Shown here one piece after another: positions 1 to 11,558 of a stretch of DNA of 64,000 nt (its first letter is position 1; each line of letters opens with the position of its first letter). The DNA lies in assembly GCA_963281255.1 (NCBI GenBank), contig OY725488.1, positions 6,979,524-7,043,523 of the forward strand, read 5' to 3'. This DNA is from Aphrocallistes beatrix (lineage: Eukaryota; Porifera; Hexactinellida; Sceptrulophora; Aphrocallistidae). The notes under the pieces are model-generated. The model was given only the letters and a program-made list of their open reading frames with translations. It did no database searches and was not told the DNA's origin. Both the position numbers and the translations under genes were made by a program.

Positions 1-174
1 AGTTTACTATTCTCTTGTTTCAATACTAGTGCATTATATATAGGTCTTAACTTTATTAGAAGTGTATACAATGTTTTAGTTCCATAGTAGCACATGCCAA
101 ATGAATAATATTAGTACGGGAAGAGCCAGAATAAATGTTTTAAATTTCTGCTGAGGGTGCAGATACATCGTCGT

Positions 175-327
175 CATAGGTGTAACTCCAGGGGTGGCAG
201 GGGTAGCGTGCCACCACAGACCTAAATGTTATGTTGACTTGGGGTGACATGCCACATTAGTTTGATATATGTTTACAAATCTCCCACCCCAGCTAACCAT
301 GAAAAAATCAAAATAGTTACGCCTATG
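175..327. mobile_element. 153-bp hAT-type MITE with 8-bp TSD
   Basis: The ends are inverted: CATAGGTGTAACT on the left and AGTTACGCCTATG on the right. The element is flanked by perfect 8-bp direct repeats ATCGTCGT at 167-174 and 328-335. An 8-bp target-site duplication is typical of hAT elements. No coding capacity. A related end (CATAGGCGCC) occurs in the element at 61194. Confidence 0.75.
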
Positions 328-501
328 ATCGTCGTTAAACGACTATTCTTCCCTACCCAATTCACATTGAACATTTCCTAAACATCATTAACGAATTTCA
401 AGAACTCAACAGTTTAGTTCTGGTCTACACTGTTCTTATCCATCATATAAGCTAACAGTCCGGCTGAAGTTGACTAATAGAAAATCTTAAGGGCCAAAAT
501 T

Positions 502-560
502 ACATTTCGCCTTTCCAACCTGACAACCAGCAGGCTTGTTAGGTTGGAAAGGCGAAATGT
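502..560. repeat. perfect 20-bp inverted repeat (hairpin)
   Basis: Arms 502-521 and 541-560 are exact reverse complements (ACATTTCGCCTTTCCAACCT and its complement) around a 19-nt loop. The loop can itself add a few pairs. No TSD was recognised. Confidence 0.8.
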
Positions 561-1585
561 CCCGATGTTAATTTGGAGCACGTTTAGTTAAATTGCACTT
601 GTCCGAATTTAAAAAAAGGTATTTATGCCCACGTTTTTGTAGTAACGAGGATTGCATTTACTAAATTTGGGGAAGGCAACACTTTTTCTTGGTCTTTTAA
701 ATTCAGTCAATTGTTTCTACCCAACTTGAGTATGTATACGTATATGCATGATTCTAGAATAATGAACTACATTACTTAAGAAATCACTCACCCGTGATCT
801 TGTTGTTCTGGTAGTATTCACACGTCTTGGAATGGCTCGATACCATTTTCACGACGAGCACCATCTTTAGGAAATTGAAAAACTTCATGAAGTGTTCTAC
901 TCCTCTGTAATTGGAAAGTCGAGTCAGGCACGAGACAAGACATCTCGTCCAAATGATTTATGCAATTAGTATTGTCAAGTGAGGTATTATAAATGAGTAA
1001 TAGAAATAATATGCAGCAAAACAATACATTATTGTAATCCACTAGTGTTGTATGTGAAGTAAATATAAATATTGTGGTTACATAATATTTTCAAAATGAA
1101 TATTTAAACAACCATGAACTCACAATATGAGATAATTATATAGTTGATAATAACAGTTATTTAATTAACGGTTTTAGGATTGAAGTATTTAACCAATCCA
1201 TGGTACCAATTTTTTGGTGAGTGCCATTGCCTTAGTATATAGAATGCTATGCTCCAATCTACTATTCGAGGATAGGCGGGATAGTAGCAGGTAGAATTTG
1301 GATATCACCGTTTTCATTAGATTAATAATGAAGACAGAAGCAGCGTTTCAGAACAAAGTATATTTGTTAGTTTTAAGAGAATATAGGTGCATATGAAATT
1401 GAATGCTCTAAGCTAAATAATAATTCTCATACAGAAATAGTGCAATATTTACAGGTATAATTTTGTAAATTATATTAACAAGTCACAGTAAGGAACAGAA
1501 TCTAAGGCGGGCTAGTGGGAAGTGAGCATTCTAAAAGACCGTTACATTATCTTGAATGGGTAAAGTGATATTTGTGACGATTTCG

Positions 1586-4500
1586 CTAAGCTGAAATCTG
1601 GTTGGCGTTCGTGAAAGCAGTAAAAGCATTGAGGATCTTGCAAATTTCTAGGACTTTGGAGGTTTCTAATCTTATGCCTTGCGTCTCGTCCGAATAGTGC
1701 AGCTTGATATAATTCTGTGCGATAGCTTCGTAACTATTGATCGTGTCGTAGGAGTGCTCTGCCAAGGGTCTCGTGTCTCCACGCCGGTAGAACTGTACGC
1801 CTTTCACATTCAGACCGAGCCACAGGTTGCGAGGTAGTCTGTCGTCGATGTCCGTGTACTGGACGTTGAAGAATGTGGAACCGAAACCAGGCCACTCTCG
1901 GAGAATATTCATGTACTCCTCCAGAGCCACCTCCTCCGCCATCCCCCTCAGCTTCCGCCAGAAATCTGTCACCTGCCCCTTCACGGACTGTAGTTCCATC
2001 TCATTGGCCAGCATTTCGTCAATGTTCGTGTCTTTGAGTCGTTTCATGGTATCCTTTCCCAGCCCCTTGAGGGTGTTTTTGTTGAAGAGAGAGGCGGACT
2101 CCTTGTGCTCCCTCGAGTCCTCCTTTACCTTGTTGAGCGGGTATTCCTTCGTGATGTCGTTGATCACCGTTCCTGAGGTGTAGTCTCCCTGTGTGAACTG
2201 CAGGTGCAGCGCGCCCAGTTTGATCAGGCTCTTCTGTGAGGCGGGGAAGAAGCCGCTCACCACATTCTCGTGCGCCTGTTCTATCATCAGCGCGAACTCT
2301 ATCGTGTTGAAAGAGACGGCGCTGGGGTTGATGGAGCAGAGAATCCGGAAGAAGAGGTGGCATTGGCCAGCTCCATTGTCAATGTCGTACTCAATGAAAC
2401 GCTCGTGCTTGGAGAGGACATCGGCAACTATTGTTTTATCCTCGATGAATTTGCTGATGTCGCGTGATATTTCGAAAAGCGCGAACTTATTATTGTTCTG
2501 CGTGATGCCGAGACCTATGCATAGCCTCCTGACCACCTCTCCGGCGGTAGTGGTGGAGTTTATCTGAATGTCGCACGCGCCACCGCTGTAGCAGTTCACC
2601 TTCACGTTCATCTGCCTCCTGCCGAGCAGGGCGGAGATCTCGTCCTTGCTGGGAGGGAACTCTCGCGCCTTGACTCGGTTCAGACCTTCCAAGGCGAACT
2701 CTGCGAACTTCTGTATCTCTGTTTCTGGGTTCTTCTCAATTGCTCGGTTGAGATGAATTCTAAAGTGAGGAGACACGAGTTATTACAGAAGGGAGTAGTC
2801 AAGAATGTATTTAGATTGTATCGCATCATTCCAGTCTACGTATTTACTTGAGGTATTTGAGGATGGCGCGGTCAGGCACGAAACACCAGCTGAGACAGCA
2901 CAGGAACTGCCAGCACCTCAGCACCGGGAGAGAGTCCAAGTTGATCCCACTCGTCTGCTTGATCAGCTGGCAGTAGATCTCACTACGCAAGTCCTCCACG
3001 TCATAGCAGGTGTTGATGACTCGCTGGGTTATCGGGATGGGGTCGCCCAGTACCTCGTGGTTCAGCAGGGTGCCGAACATGTTGATAGCTTCTGCGTGCA
3101 GCGTCTCGTACTCCCTCCCCTTGGAGGCCAGGAGGATCGGCTTCCCGTAGGGGAGGGCGAGAAGTGGGAACTTGATGGGGGTGCTCTGGTGACTCAGAAT
3201 CCGTGAGTAGACACGGTAGATCTAAATTCGATCAGATAATCAAGCACCGTAGCTGAGTGAGATGTTTAATCACGCCATTACTCACCTCATCGAGCACATG
3301 CGGCCTTCTTGGCACTCGCGTCTCCACAATAAAGTTGATGAGCTTCTCGGTGGGAGTTTCTATCACCGGCTTGTTGTAGATGACGTTGTTGATGGTGTAC
3401 ACCCACTCCTGGTAGTCCTGCTCCGTGGTGCAGCCCAGCAGGTAGGACTTCTTGCGAGTGTTGAGCATGAAGGTCCATCTGTCATTTTCTCTCGCCGTGA
3501 ACTCGTTAGGCAGAATCAGACTACAGAGACTGTCCAGTCGGATCTGTCCCATCAGCCAGCTGTCCTCGGACCGGTAGTAGGTCAGTCCGTCCCGCGTCAG
3601 GACATAGAAGCGCTTCTTACGGTGGATGGTCCCGACTGTCCCGATGTCCCCCTCCTGCTCCTTGATCAGGTTCCCCTTGTGGAGGATCTCCAGTCCCTGC
3701 GTGTTGATGCTGCGGTGACTCGGCTTTAAGGCGCCAATCCACCTGCGTAACAGTTCGCGGGATAATTATTAAATATAAAAAAGTAAAAATTCGTTAAATT
3801 AATAATCAAGGACGTCACCTGTGCATCTCCTCCGGCTTCTCTGCAGATAGAATCATGACGCGATGCGCCATTATAATCGCGAAGGAGTTAGGACGGTTGC
3901 TCTGCTTGGTAGCACTGACGTCATCAATGAGGTCGAGGTCCAATGAGCCCATGGCGTTGCGAGGGTCTGCCTCGACACTCAGCTGCAGGAGGTCCAGCTG
4001 CTTGTCGTCCATGTACTTGATGCGTCTGAAGAGGTCCATCCACTCGCGTTTCTCCTCCTGTATGTCGGTGGAGAACAGGTACGTCTTGTCAGCATTGGTC
4101 ACAGAGAACATGTTGTTACGCGTCCCCTCATCCGACACAGTGGTACAGGTGCGGATGTCCAGGGTGTTGAGGGATTTGGACTCTTCTTCGTCTGATTCGT
4201 AGTAGAAGAGGTGAGACCCTCTCAGCACGAAAAACCGCCGCTTCATCTGAGCCCGCTTCCCGAGGGTGCTAGTCTTCTTGTAGCTCCTCTTGTACATCCA
4301 GCCCTGCTTCAGAGCGTCCTGCTTGTTCTTGAAGTACATGAACGTCTGGTCGCGGAGCACACACCAGCGGCGCTTCCAGGGGTTCGCCTTGCCCCCGCGC
4401 AGGAACAGGAAGCCGTCCATGCTCATGCTGTAGAGGTCCGAGCCGGGGAGACCGAGGGCTCGCTGGATGGCAGCGAATCTTTCTCTCTCCTCGAATTCGT

Positions 4501-7500
4501 TGTCGTAGTCGTACGATGACGTCGAGCTCATGTAGCTACGGAAACGGACTCGTCAAGTCTACTCCAATTCAGGAGCGAGACGCGATATACTTAGAAGCTA
4601 ATGAGGAGCCTATTTCCATTGCGATATTATCGTGTTGCTCTAGACTAGCTTCGTATAGAAACTGAACGGACTTGAATACAAACGGTTCGATATTTGCTTC
4701 GGTGTTCGAGTGAATACACGAGTTTTGCACTGAAGCTCTATTATTACGCACATCGCCCGTTACAATTGAGAGATTGAATAGGGAACAATACTCACTCATC
4801 CGAACGGATTTCTTCTTCTTTGAGACAGGCGTCCAGATCCAGAATATGCGTGAGCGCCTCCTGCTCCGCTCTCTGCAACTCCTCCTCGGTCAGGGATGAG
4901 TTGAGACTGAGCTCCGAGTATCCTGGGGAGTCTCCTCTGGCCCGCATCTGCTCGGGGCCCATCATCCCGGGCGTGAGCTCCGGGATAGGGGGCGGGGGGA
5001 GATCGGGGGTGTCAGATTGAAGTGAGTCTGCTCGGCTCTTCCTCTTGTCCTGCAACTCGTGGAACCTCACTATCGCTTCCTGAGTGGACCTCTCCTCTTC
5101 AATCCGCGCCTGTAAGGAAAGGTAATCAAGGCAGGGGTAGATTAGGTGGATGCAGCAGAATATTTCACTCGTGTCTCACCAGGACTTTCCTAGCTTCTTC
5201 CTCCTCTAGCTGCTTCTTGAGAAGCTGAGCCTCTCGCTTCTTGTTCTCCATCTCCAGGCGCAACAGTTCCTCCCGTCTCCTCACCTCCTTCTCCTCCTCC
5301 TCGCGTCTCCTGCGCTTCTCCTCCTCCCGCTTGGCCACCAGCAGTCGGCGGTACTGCTTCCTGGCCAGGAAGCCGCGGGAGTACTTCTGAAGGACCACGG
5401 CTGCTCTGCGCATCTCTCTGAATCGGCGCATCGCGATTTGGCGCCTAACAAGTGGCAGCATCACAAGATCAGTGCGACAGGTGTCGCACTGAGCAAGTAC
5501 TTGGAACATACCTTAAGTGCTTCTGAATCGCAACAGCGGCCTGCCTCGCCTTCAGGAACCTCTTCCTCAGCACAAAGGTGTAGATGTAGGAGGCGATTAT
5601 GTTGACGTAGGCTTTGTAGGCGAGCTCCCTCTCTGCTTCGAGCTTGTTCTCCAGGTGTTCTTTCAGGAACACCTTGCTGCTCCCGATCTGCCATTGCTTG
5701 TTCCCGGGGTCGTACTCAGCCAGGAGCTGGCGAATGATGGCAGTGGGGTCTTCGATGGGGAGTTTGAGTGGCACCCCTGTCACCACCTTAGCTAGGATGT
5801 AAAACCGCTCAATGAAGACCTGCTGGTCCCGCCGGACAGGGTAGCCAGCTCTGCGAATTTTAACAGTCTCCATCATCCCTGAGTATCTGAGTTGATTCAG
5901 AACAGTTCGGTGTTCAAACCTTTCAGGTTGCTTCTGATTATTCGGTTTAATACAGCGAACGAAGTAAGGGTGAGCAGCGTTTAGACTGCCCATCAAGGCT
6001 TGTAGAGAATCTTTGAATTGGGTCGTGACTGTCGTCCTACGTGTGGAGCACGCCCCTCTGCTTACCTAACAGGTATTTAATCAATATTTATACAATGTAT
6101 ATTAATAATGTAATACTATCTTGTAGTATCACCCGAAATATGCATGTTATAGTAGCTCTTTTAGAAATTATCTGCTTGAACAGAAAATCACTGAAATTCA
6201 TTCTAATACATATGTACATGCCTACTTTCCCAAATTTATTTAAATTCTATACAACAATTCATACAAAAGTCTTCCAAGGTTTTATAAAGCATTATCTTTT
6301 GACCAGAGTACATTATACGCAGTGCAGGTATGTAAATACGTAGCAACCTAGAAGTACACAATGTGAGTTTCCAGCAGTGATTCCCAATCTTCTAGTTGTG
6401 TGTGGTTCGCGTTATTATTGCTAATAACTAGAATCATTGTATCCGTACTAAAACCGTAGCTGGCACAATAATATAAACGGATGTCAAACAACACCATTAC
6501 CTACCAAATAAGGGATAATTTTGGTCGTTGTTTTTGAATGCTGGCAATGGAAGACTATACCTGTTGTCTAAAGCTTCGTTTCTTCGTTATCCCTGTTCCC
6601 TGCCTGTGGTCAGCGCCGTACTGACTGAACCGATCGTAGATGAACTCAGAACTGCTGCTCTTCATCAACTTGAGCAGATCCTCTCGGAACAAGTCCCTGT
6701 TCTTCTCCACCATGCCCAGAATCTCGTACACCACTTCTCCAGCGTAGTGCCGGATTCCAAACTGCATCAGGTTGAGCCTGGGGCGGATGTAGAAGTGGTT
6801 GTGCTCGTTAGAAGAGTGCAGCTTCTCCGCCAGGGTAGAATCCTGCCCGTTAGGAAGGTTGCTCTCTTCATTCATCAGAGAGACGACACCCAAGCGCTGC
6901 TCGATCAGGTCGAGACACTCGCTGTTGTCCTGCCACTCGATATCCACCCACGGGATTCCTTCCTTGCTGTACTCGTGCTGCTCCAGCGAGAAGATGTGCT
7001 TGTTGAAATATTCTTGCAACTTCTCGTTCGCGTAGTTGATGTTGAACTGTTCAAAGTGGTTCTGACCGAAGCATTCGAAACCGAAGATATCCAACACACC
7101 AATGCACAGCGCCTATAACGATACTCATCCGAATAAAATATATTTATAGAGAACAGCAATGATCATTCAAACCTCTACCTTACTCTGACTCTGTCCCCTC
7201 TTGGTAATCCGCTGGTTTATCTTACTGTTGATCCATTTGAAGACAGTTGAATAGAGAGCCATGGCCACACTGTCCCTCGAGTCCTCTGCCTGCGACACGG
7301 TGAGGGGCGTGCTGATCTCTTCTCCTCTGAGCAGACGGAACTTGTGAGTTAGAGCGCCAGAGAAATCCTTCTCGGGGACACCTAACAGGCCAGCTATGAG
7401 GGCGAGGGTCTCTGGATTGGACACTTGTGCGCCTCCGGAAGTGAGGAACTTGAGATTCCCGAGGTGCAGGATGGCTGCTATGACGCCTTGAGGGGAGGGA

Positions 7501-8616
7501 GAATCAATGAAGAAATCACATACAAATACTATCATTGTTCTTACTCAGCAACTCTTGTATTTCCGATTTAGGCACGTGGATAACCTTGAGACCTTCTATC
7601 ACTTCTTTGAAGTCGCTAGCATCGTCTTTGCCAGAGACTAGAGCAGCCCTGCTGTCCCCCTGTCCCAGGTACCAGAAGCTATTGGGGTCCCTTTCCCCCA
7701 GGCTGTACTGTACCCTCTCCTCTTCATCGCAGCCCCTCAGGAACTGGTAGAAGATGTGGAAGTTCCTCTCTCCCGGATTCTGCTTCGTGACTCGGTTCTT
7801 CTCCAAGAGATAATCCGTTATGTAGCCTCCTACCATGTTGCCGGAATCCTGGTTGAAGTGCAGCTGAATGTATTTCCCGAAGCGAGAACTGTTGTCATTG
7901 TGGATCGTCTTTGCATTGCCGAACGACTCCAGGACTGGACTGCTCTGCTGAATGGCAGCCTACAGAAGCATTTAGTTTAGATAATTCGTCTTTTAAAACG
8001 CGAATTCGCGTACTGACGCAGTTACCTCGACCCTCGCACTGGCCCCGCACGTGTTGGCTCCCTGGCTGAGGAAGGTGAGGAAGCTGAGGATGAACTTGGT
8101 GCTCTCCGTCTTGCCGGCCCCGCTCTCCCCACTGATCAGCAGGCACTGGTTCTTGCTCATCCTCCACAGAGCGGCGTAGGCCTCGTTCGCAAGAGCGTAG
8201 ATATGAGGGGGCTTCTCCCCCAATCTCGTTCCTTTGTATTTCGTCATCTCTTCAGGTCCGTACACACCCTGAATCGTCCTGTAAGGGTTGACTGCGCACA
8301 GGATGGAGCCGATGCTGGTGTAGATCACTGAGTGGCGATACCTCAGCTCGAGGTTGTGCAGGATGGCGGACTCGTGGAGGTCGGAAATAGAGGACATGTC
8401 GTCCAGCCCCTCCAGGACATTCTCGCTGATGGGGTAGGTCACGTCGTGCGTCAGGTCCTGCTGGTGGAGGAGCAGGTCATCCCCGCACGAGCTCGGCTTG
8501 AAAGGGGAGGTGAACCTGATACTCCCGCGCGATACGCTCACGACCTGAGCGGGGATCCAGTCGAAATCCTTGTCTCGTAGCCAGTGCCACGTGCCTTCTT
8601 TCCAGAAAAACGACAT
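1586..8616 (-). CDS. MYO10: unconventional myosin-X
   Basis: Filopodial actin motor. Exons on the minus strand: 8616-8026, 7959-7545, 7486-7179, 7112-6561, 6036-5512, 5444-5180, 5109-4796, 4535-3819, 3742-3286, 3221-2858, 2759-1586, about 1,890 codons (human about 2,060). The head shows P-loop GESGAGKTES, switch I NDNSSRFGKY, DIFGFE and the actin-binding PYFVRCIKPN. IQ motifs (AVAIQKHL, AVVLQKYSRGFLARK) lead into a Glu/Arg-rich single alpha helix and a short proline-rich linker. PH1 is interrupted by PH2, then PH3, MyTH4 and FERM follow, which is the diagnostic MYO10 order. ATG at 8616 gives the usual MSFFWKEGTWHW start. Splice phases agree at all junctions except exon 4/5 (6561/6036), where two extra bases are needed: a microexon or an alternative donor. 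No inactivating change seen. Confidence 0.95.
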
Positions 8617-9029
8617 TTCTTCAATCTACGTTTCAACAGCTCTAGTTGGTTAGGATTAGCTATATAGAGTCGAGACAAATAAAGCTTTTGATAGCATTGA
8701 TTAACCGAATAATTCGACCAAATTCACTGTATCAAGTCTCAAGGCGAGAAACGGAGATAGATAAACCTCGAATTAATGTTTCTATAAGTTAATATCTGAT
8801 AATAACCAGAACCAGAATGTGGAGATGTATGCATACCTTCGTGGTCTAATTATGAACTTTATTTATTTTAAACAAAATAATTGCGATGAGTCCTTCCAAT
8901 TAACTTAAATTTCGAAGTGCGTAGGCTTATCCGAGAGACACATAGTATTGATAAATTGTTACTTTCACTTCCGGTCATGCGGATGAGGCTAGACTCTCCC
9001 AAGAGAGTCGGGGTGGATGATACGAGAGT
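8617..9029. promoter_or_regulatory. MYO10 upstream / ABHD13 downstream spacer
   Basis: A 413-bp AT-rich spacer with no open frame. It must hold the MYO10 promoter and the ABHD13 3' UTR. On the minus strand an AATAAATAAAG run near 8858-8868 could serve as the ABHD13 poly(A) signal, roughly 165 bp past its stop. No TATA box was recognised. Confidence 0.35.
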
Positions 9030-10016
9030 CTATATCTGCCCCATGTGCTGTTTCCTGAGTTGACTCAGCTCCATCAAAAAGCTGCTGACGGCCTGGTAGT
9101 AGCCGGGGCATTGCCAGGTTGTGTTGTGCGTTCCGTTCGGGAACTGTTTCATGAATTTGTGCTCAGAGGGGGACAAGTGGTACAGGGTGTTCATCATAGA
9201 AGGCGCTACCAAGGTGTCTGAGAGGCCGGAGAGGAAGAGAAAGGGTGTTTGTACCGTCTCAATCTTGGTCAGACTCTGAAATTTGTTCTTGAAGAGGAAG
9301 CTGGGGGCATACTGCAGAGGTGCGAACAAGTTGGCGCCAATGTCCATAATGCTCGTGAAAGTATTCTCCACGATGACTCCAGCCACGTTACTGCGATACT
9401 GAGGATTACAAGCTAAGTCTATGGCGACTGCCCCTCCCAGAGACCTCCCGAACAGGACGATCTTCTGACTATCGATGTCTCTCCGTTCGATCAGATAGTC
9501 CATGGCAGCTTGGCTGTCCAGGTAGAGTCCCTGCTCGGACGGGTACCCTTGACTCCGCCCGTACCCCCTGTACTCCACTAGCAGCACATTGCACTTGACT
9601 TGTGTGTAGAGGCCGTGCGCGTTAGCCAGGCGGTGTCCTATGTTGCCTGCGTTGCCATGGAATAGGACGACGGTATGCATCTGAGAGGAGAGAGGAGCTG
9701 GCTGTGGGATAAAATAAGCGTTGATGAGAAGACCGTCCCGTGTGGGGATGCTGAGGTCCTCGAAGGGGAGCTTGTAGGTGGTGGGTCGCATCACGAAGAG
9801 TCGAGAAGTCTCGGGTTCCTCCGGATAGTAGAGCAGGTTGTCTTGAATTTGGTAGACCACTCCCACCAGTACCAGGATTAGCAGAAGGAAGGAGAGCCAG
9901 CCTCCCTGCGTCCAGTAGAGCAGCACGCAGGTCAGGACAGCTAGGCTGCAGCCCCGCCAGCCCTGAGACAGGTAGCGGATCAGCGCGTGGGTTTGAGGGA
10001 ATTGGGGGAGCTTCAT
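9030..10016 (-). CDS. ABHD13: alpha/beta hydrolase domain protein 13
   Basis: Single-exon gene of the BEM46/ABHD13 serine hydrolase family, a membrane-anchored enzyme of unknown substrate. I chose the ATG at 10016 (MKLPQFPQTH, 328 aa). An in-frame ATG at 10085 would add 23 residues without a recognised feature. An N-terminal hydrophobic segment (residues about 23-55) should be the membrane anchor. The nucleophile elbow is GRSLGG (Ser). A later SGLSDTLV supplies the acid and PNGTHNTTW the histidine. HGNAGNIGHR forms the oxyanion region. Length matches vertebrate ABHD13 (about 337 aa). It lies between MYO10 and METTL22 on the same strand, but each probably has its own promoter. Confidence 0.93.
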   Translation of the reverse strand: MKLPQFPQTHALIRYLSQGWRGCSLAVLTCVLLYWTQGGWLSFLLLILVLVGVVYQIQDNLLYYPEEPETSRLFVMRPTTYKLPFEDLSIPTRDGLLINAYFIPQPAPLSSQMHTVVLFHGNAGNIGHRLANAHGLYTQVKCNVLLVEYRGYGRSQGYPSEQGLYLDSQAAMDYLIERRDIDSQKIVLFGRSLGGAVAIDLACNPQYRSNVAGVIVENTFTSIMDIGANLFAPLQYAPSFLFKNKFQSLTKIETVQTPFLFLSGLSDTLVAPSMMNTLYHLSPSEHKFMKQFPNGTHNTTWQCPGYYQAVSSFLMELSQLRKQHMGQI

Positions 10017-10085
10017 TATCTCTATTTTATCACTAAATAAGGAATTTGTTTGAGAATCGATACATGACATGAAAGGAAGGATCAT

Positions 10086-10439
10086 GTTGAATACCAGTAA
10101 TTACATATAGTAGACTTTATTGGCTTTCAAGATTGATGTCCATAATCTATTCGTCATATGCAAGCCTCAAAATATCGCTGAGACAAAGACTTGCTACAGG
10201 GTATCCCAAGTTCCAACTATTAGAAATTTGAAATTAAATATTCAAGCTAACAATGGAGACATAGTGGTAATAATTACTTCATCCATGTCATTATTACAGG
10301 AGTGCACGGGTTTAAGATTAAAAGATTACGTGGTGGTATATTGAAATGTTGGTTGTACTTTTTATCAATTGGAGAAAAATATAGAATACCTTTTTATGAC
10401 GAATCTTCAGCGTCTAGATTTCAAGTAAGTTAAAATTAA
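10086..10439. other. spacer ABHD13-METTL22
   Basis: A 354-bp AT-rich spacer. A 74-codon plus-strand open frame at 10120-10344 shows no domain and is probably chance. It should contain the METTL22 3' UTR and the ABHD13 promoter. Confidence 0.4.
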
Positions 10440-11366
10440 TTAAGCAAAATTACGGTTCTCAAACTGGATTTTCCACAACTGCAAATCCTCACTCCTCTCA
10501 TACTCCACCATCTGCCTACTTTCCAGATAAATATGTTTCCAGGAGACTCGAATGTTTGATGCACTCAGCTTCTCTCTAAGTATCTCAATCCCGCGAAATA
10601 ACGCCTCATACGGCTGGCAGCCTGCCGAGAGAGTGTGGAGGGAGAAGTTGATTCTTCTCTCCATGCTCAGATACAACTCTACGCACTCTGCATGTAGATA
10701 TTCACGTACAAGCCACTCAATACAGGAAAGAAAACAATTCACACCTTCCAAATCGTATATCGTATCACAGGCAATAATGACGCCACTACTTTTTAACAGT
10801 TTTAGTTGCTGTGGGCTGTAGATAAACTCTTTGAGAGATTTCTCTTTATCTAGATCAGGCGTAAACCCACTCTTCCAATCCAACAAGCCCACATGCACCT
10901 CACCCACAGAGCTGCACGAGGGAATATTGTTATCAACATTTTGCTTACATTGGGCCAGGACAAGGGCGGAGTTATCTGTGGCGAATACCGCAGAAGTGAT
11001 GTGCGCAGCCAGGATAGCCGCCATCCCTGTTCCTGAACCGAGTTCTAACACCACATGTCCTTTGACGGAGTGAGGATGAGCGAGGAAGTAGTCGCACATT
11101 ATTAAGCAACCTTTCCACACCTGCAATCCTGCAAGAGAAACAGATGAGACTGTATTGTGAAAAATTGTTATAGCCAAGTTAAATGTATTCTTCTTTCTAG
11201 TCACTAGCAAATCTCCGTCTGAGTCAGCCTCGCTATTCGCATCTTCCTGAGTAGATTGTCGCTCTACGTCGGTCAGCCTCATTAAGAATCTAGTCCTACT
11301 CGCACTGTCTGAGGCTCCGTAATGGACCTCAGAGTTGCAGATGGCGTCAGCAGCTTGGGACTCCAC
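10440..11366 (-). CDS. METTL22: methyltransferase-like protein 22 (5' end incomplete)
   Basis: Class I SAM-dependent protein methyltransferase of the METTL21/22 group. Human METTL22 methylates Kin17. Visible motifs are GLQVWKGC, motif I VLELGSGTG, an acidic motif II region (FATDNS) and the post-I stretch IIACDTIYD. The open frame starts with GTG at 11366, directly after an in-frame TAA, and a TTTTAAG acceptor-like site sits there. The true ATG is therefore probably in a short upstream exon that I could not place. The first in-frame ATG is at 11282, but residues upstream of it (NSEVHYG...) resemble the METTL22 N-terminus (DVHLY...), so they are likely coding. HINT3 lies 193 bp upstream on the same strand. 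Confidence 0.85.
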   Translation of the reverse strand: MESQAADAICNSEVHYGASDSASRTRFLMRLTDVERQSTQEDANSEADSDGDLLVTRKKNTFNLAITIFHNTVSSVSLAGLQVWKGCLIMCDYFLAHPHSVKGHVVLELGSGTGMAAILAAHITSAVFATDNSALVLAQCKQNVDNNIPSCSSVGEVHVGLLDWKSGFTPDLDKEKSLKEFIYSPQQLKLLKSSGVIIACDTIYDLEGVNCFLSCIEWLVREYLHAECVELYLSMERRINFSLHTLSAGCQPYEALFRGIEILREKLSASNIRVSWKHIYLESRQMVEYERSEDLQLWKIQFENRNFA

Positions 11367-11558
11367 TTAAAATATCAATGAAAGAAGACCATTATAAAAG
11401 ACTAAGAGCATTGTTAAACTGTCAAATGATATACATATACTGTACTCGTACTGTATGAAGTATCGTGCTTGAAGCCTTCAGTAAATTAAAAATAATTGCC
11501 TAGAAACTAATTAATTTGATAAAATTCATCTACAAACACTCAATTCAATCTCAGACAT

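Larger units (their letters stand above)
1..1585. other. intergenic DNA downstream of MYO10
   Basis: AT-rich DNA without a convincing gene. It holds a small hAT-type MITE (175-327) and a perfect hairpin (502-560), listed separately. A 74-codon minus-strand open frame at 818-1042 has no recognisable domain and looks like chance. No clear poly(A) signal for MYO10 was found close to its stop. Confidence 0.6.

Noticed and set aside
818..1042. 74-codon minus-strand frame
   Set aside because: No domain, low-complexity hydrophobic start, AT-rich context; nothing to support a gene.
1827..8580. Plus-strand open frames across the MYO10 region
   Set aside because: Antisense shadows of minus-strand exons, ending at exon borders.
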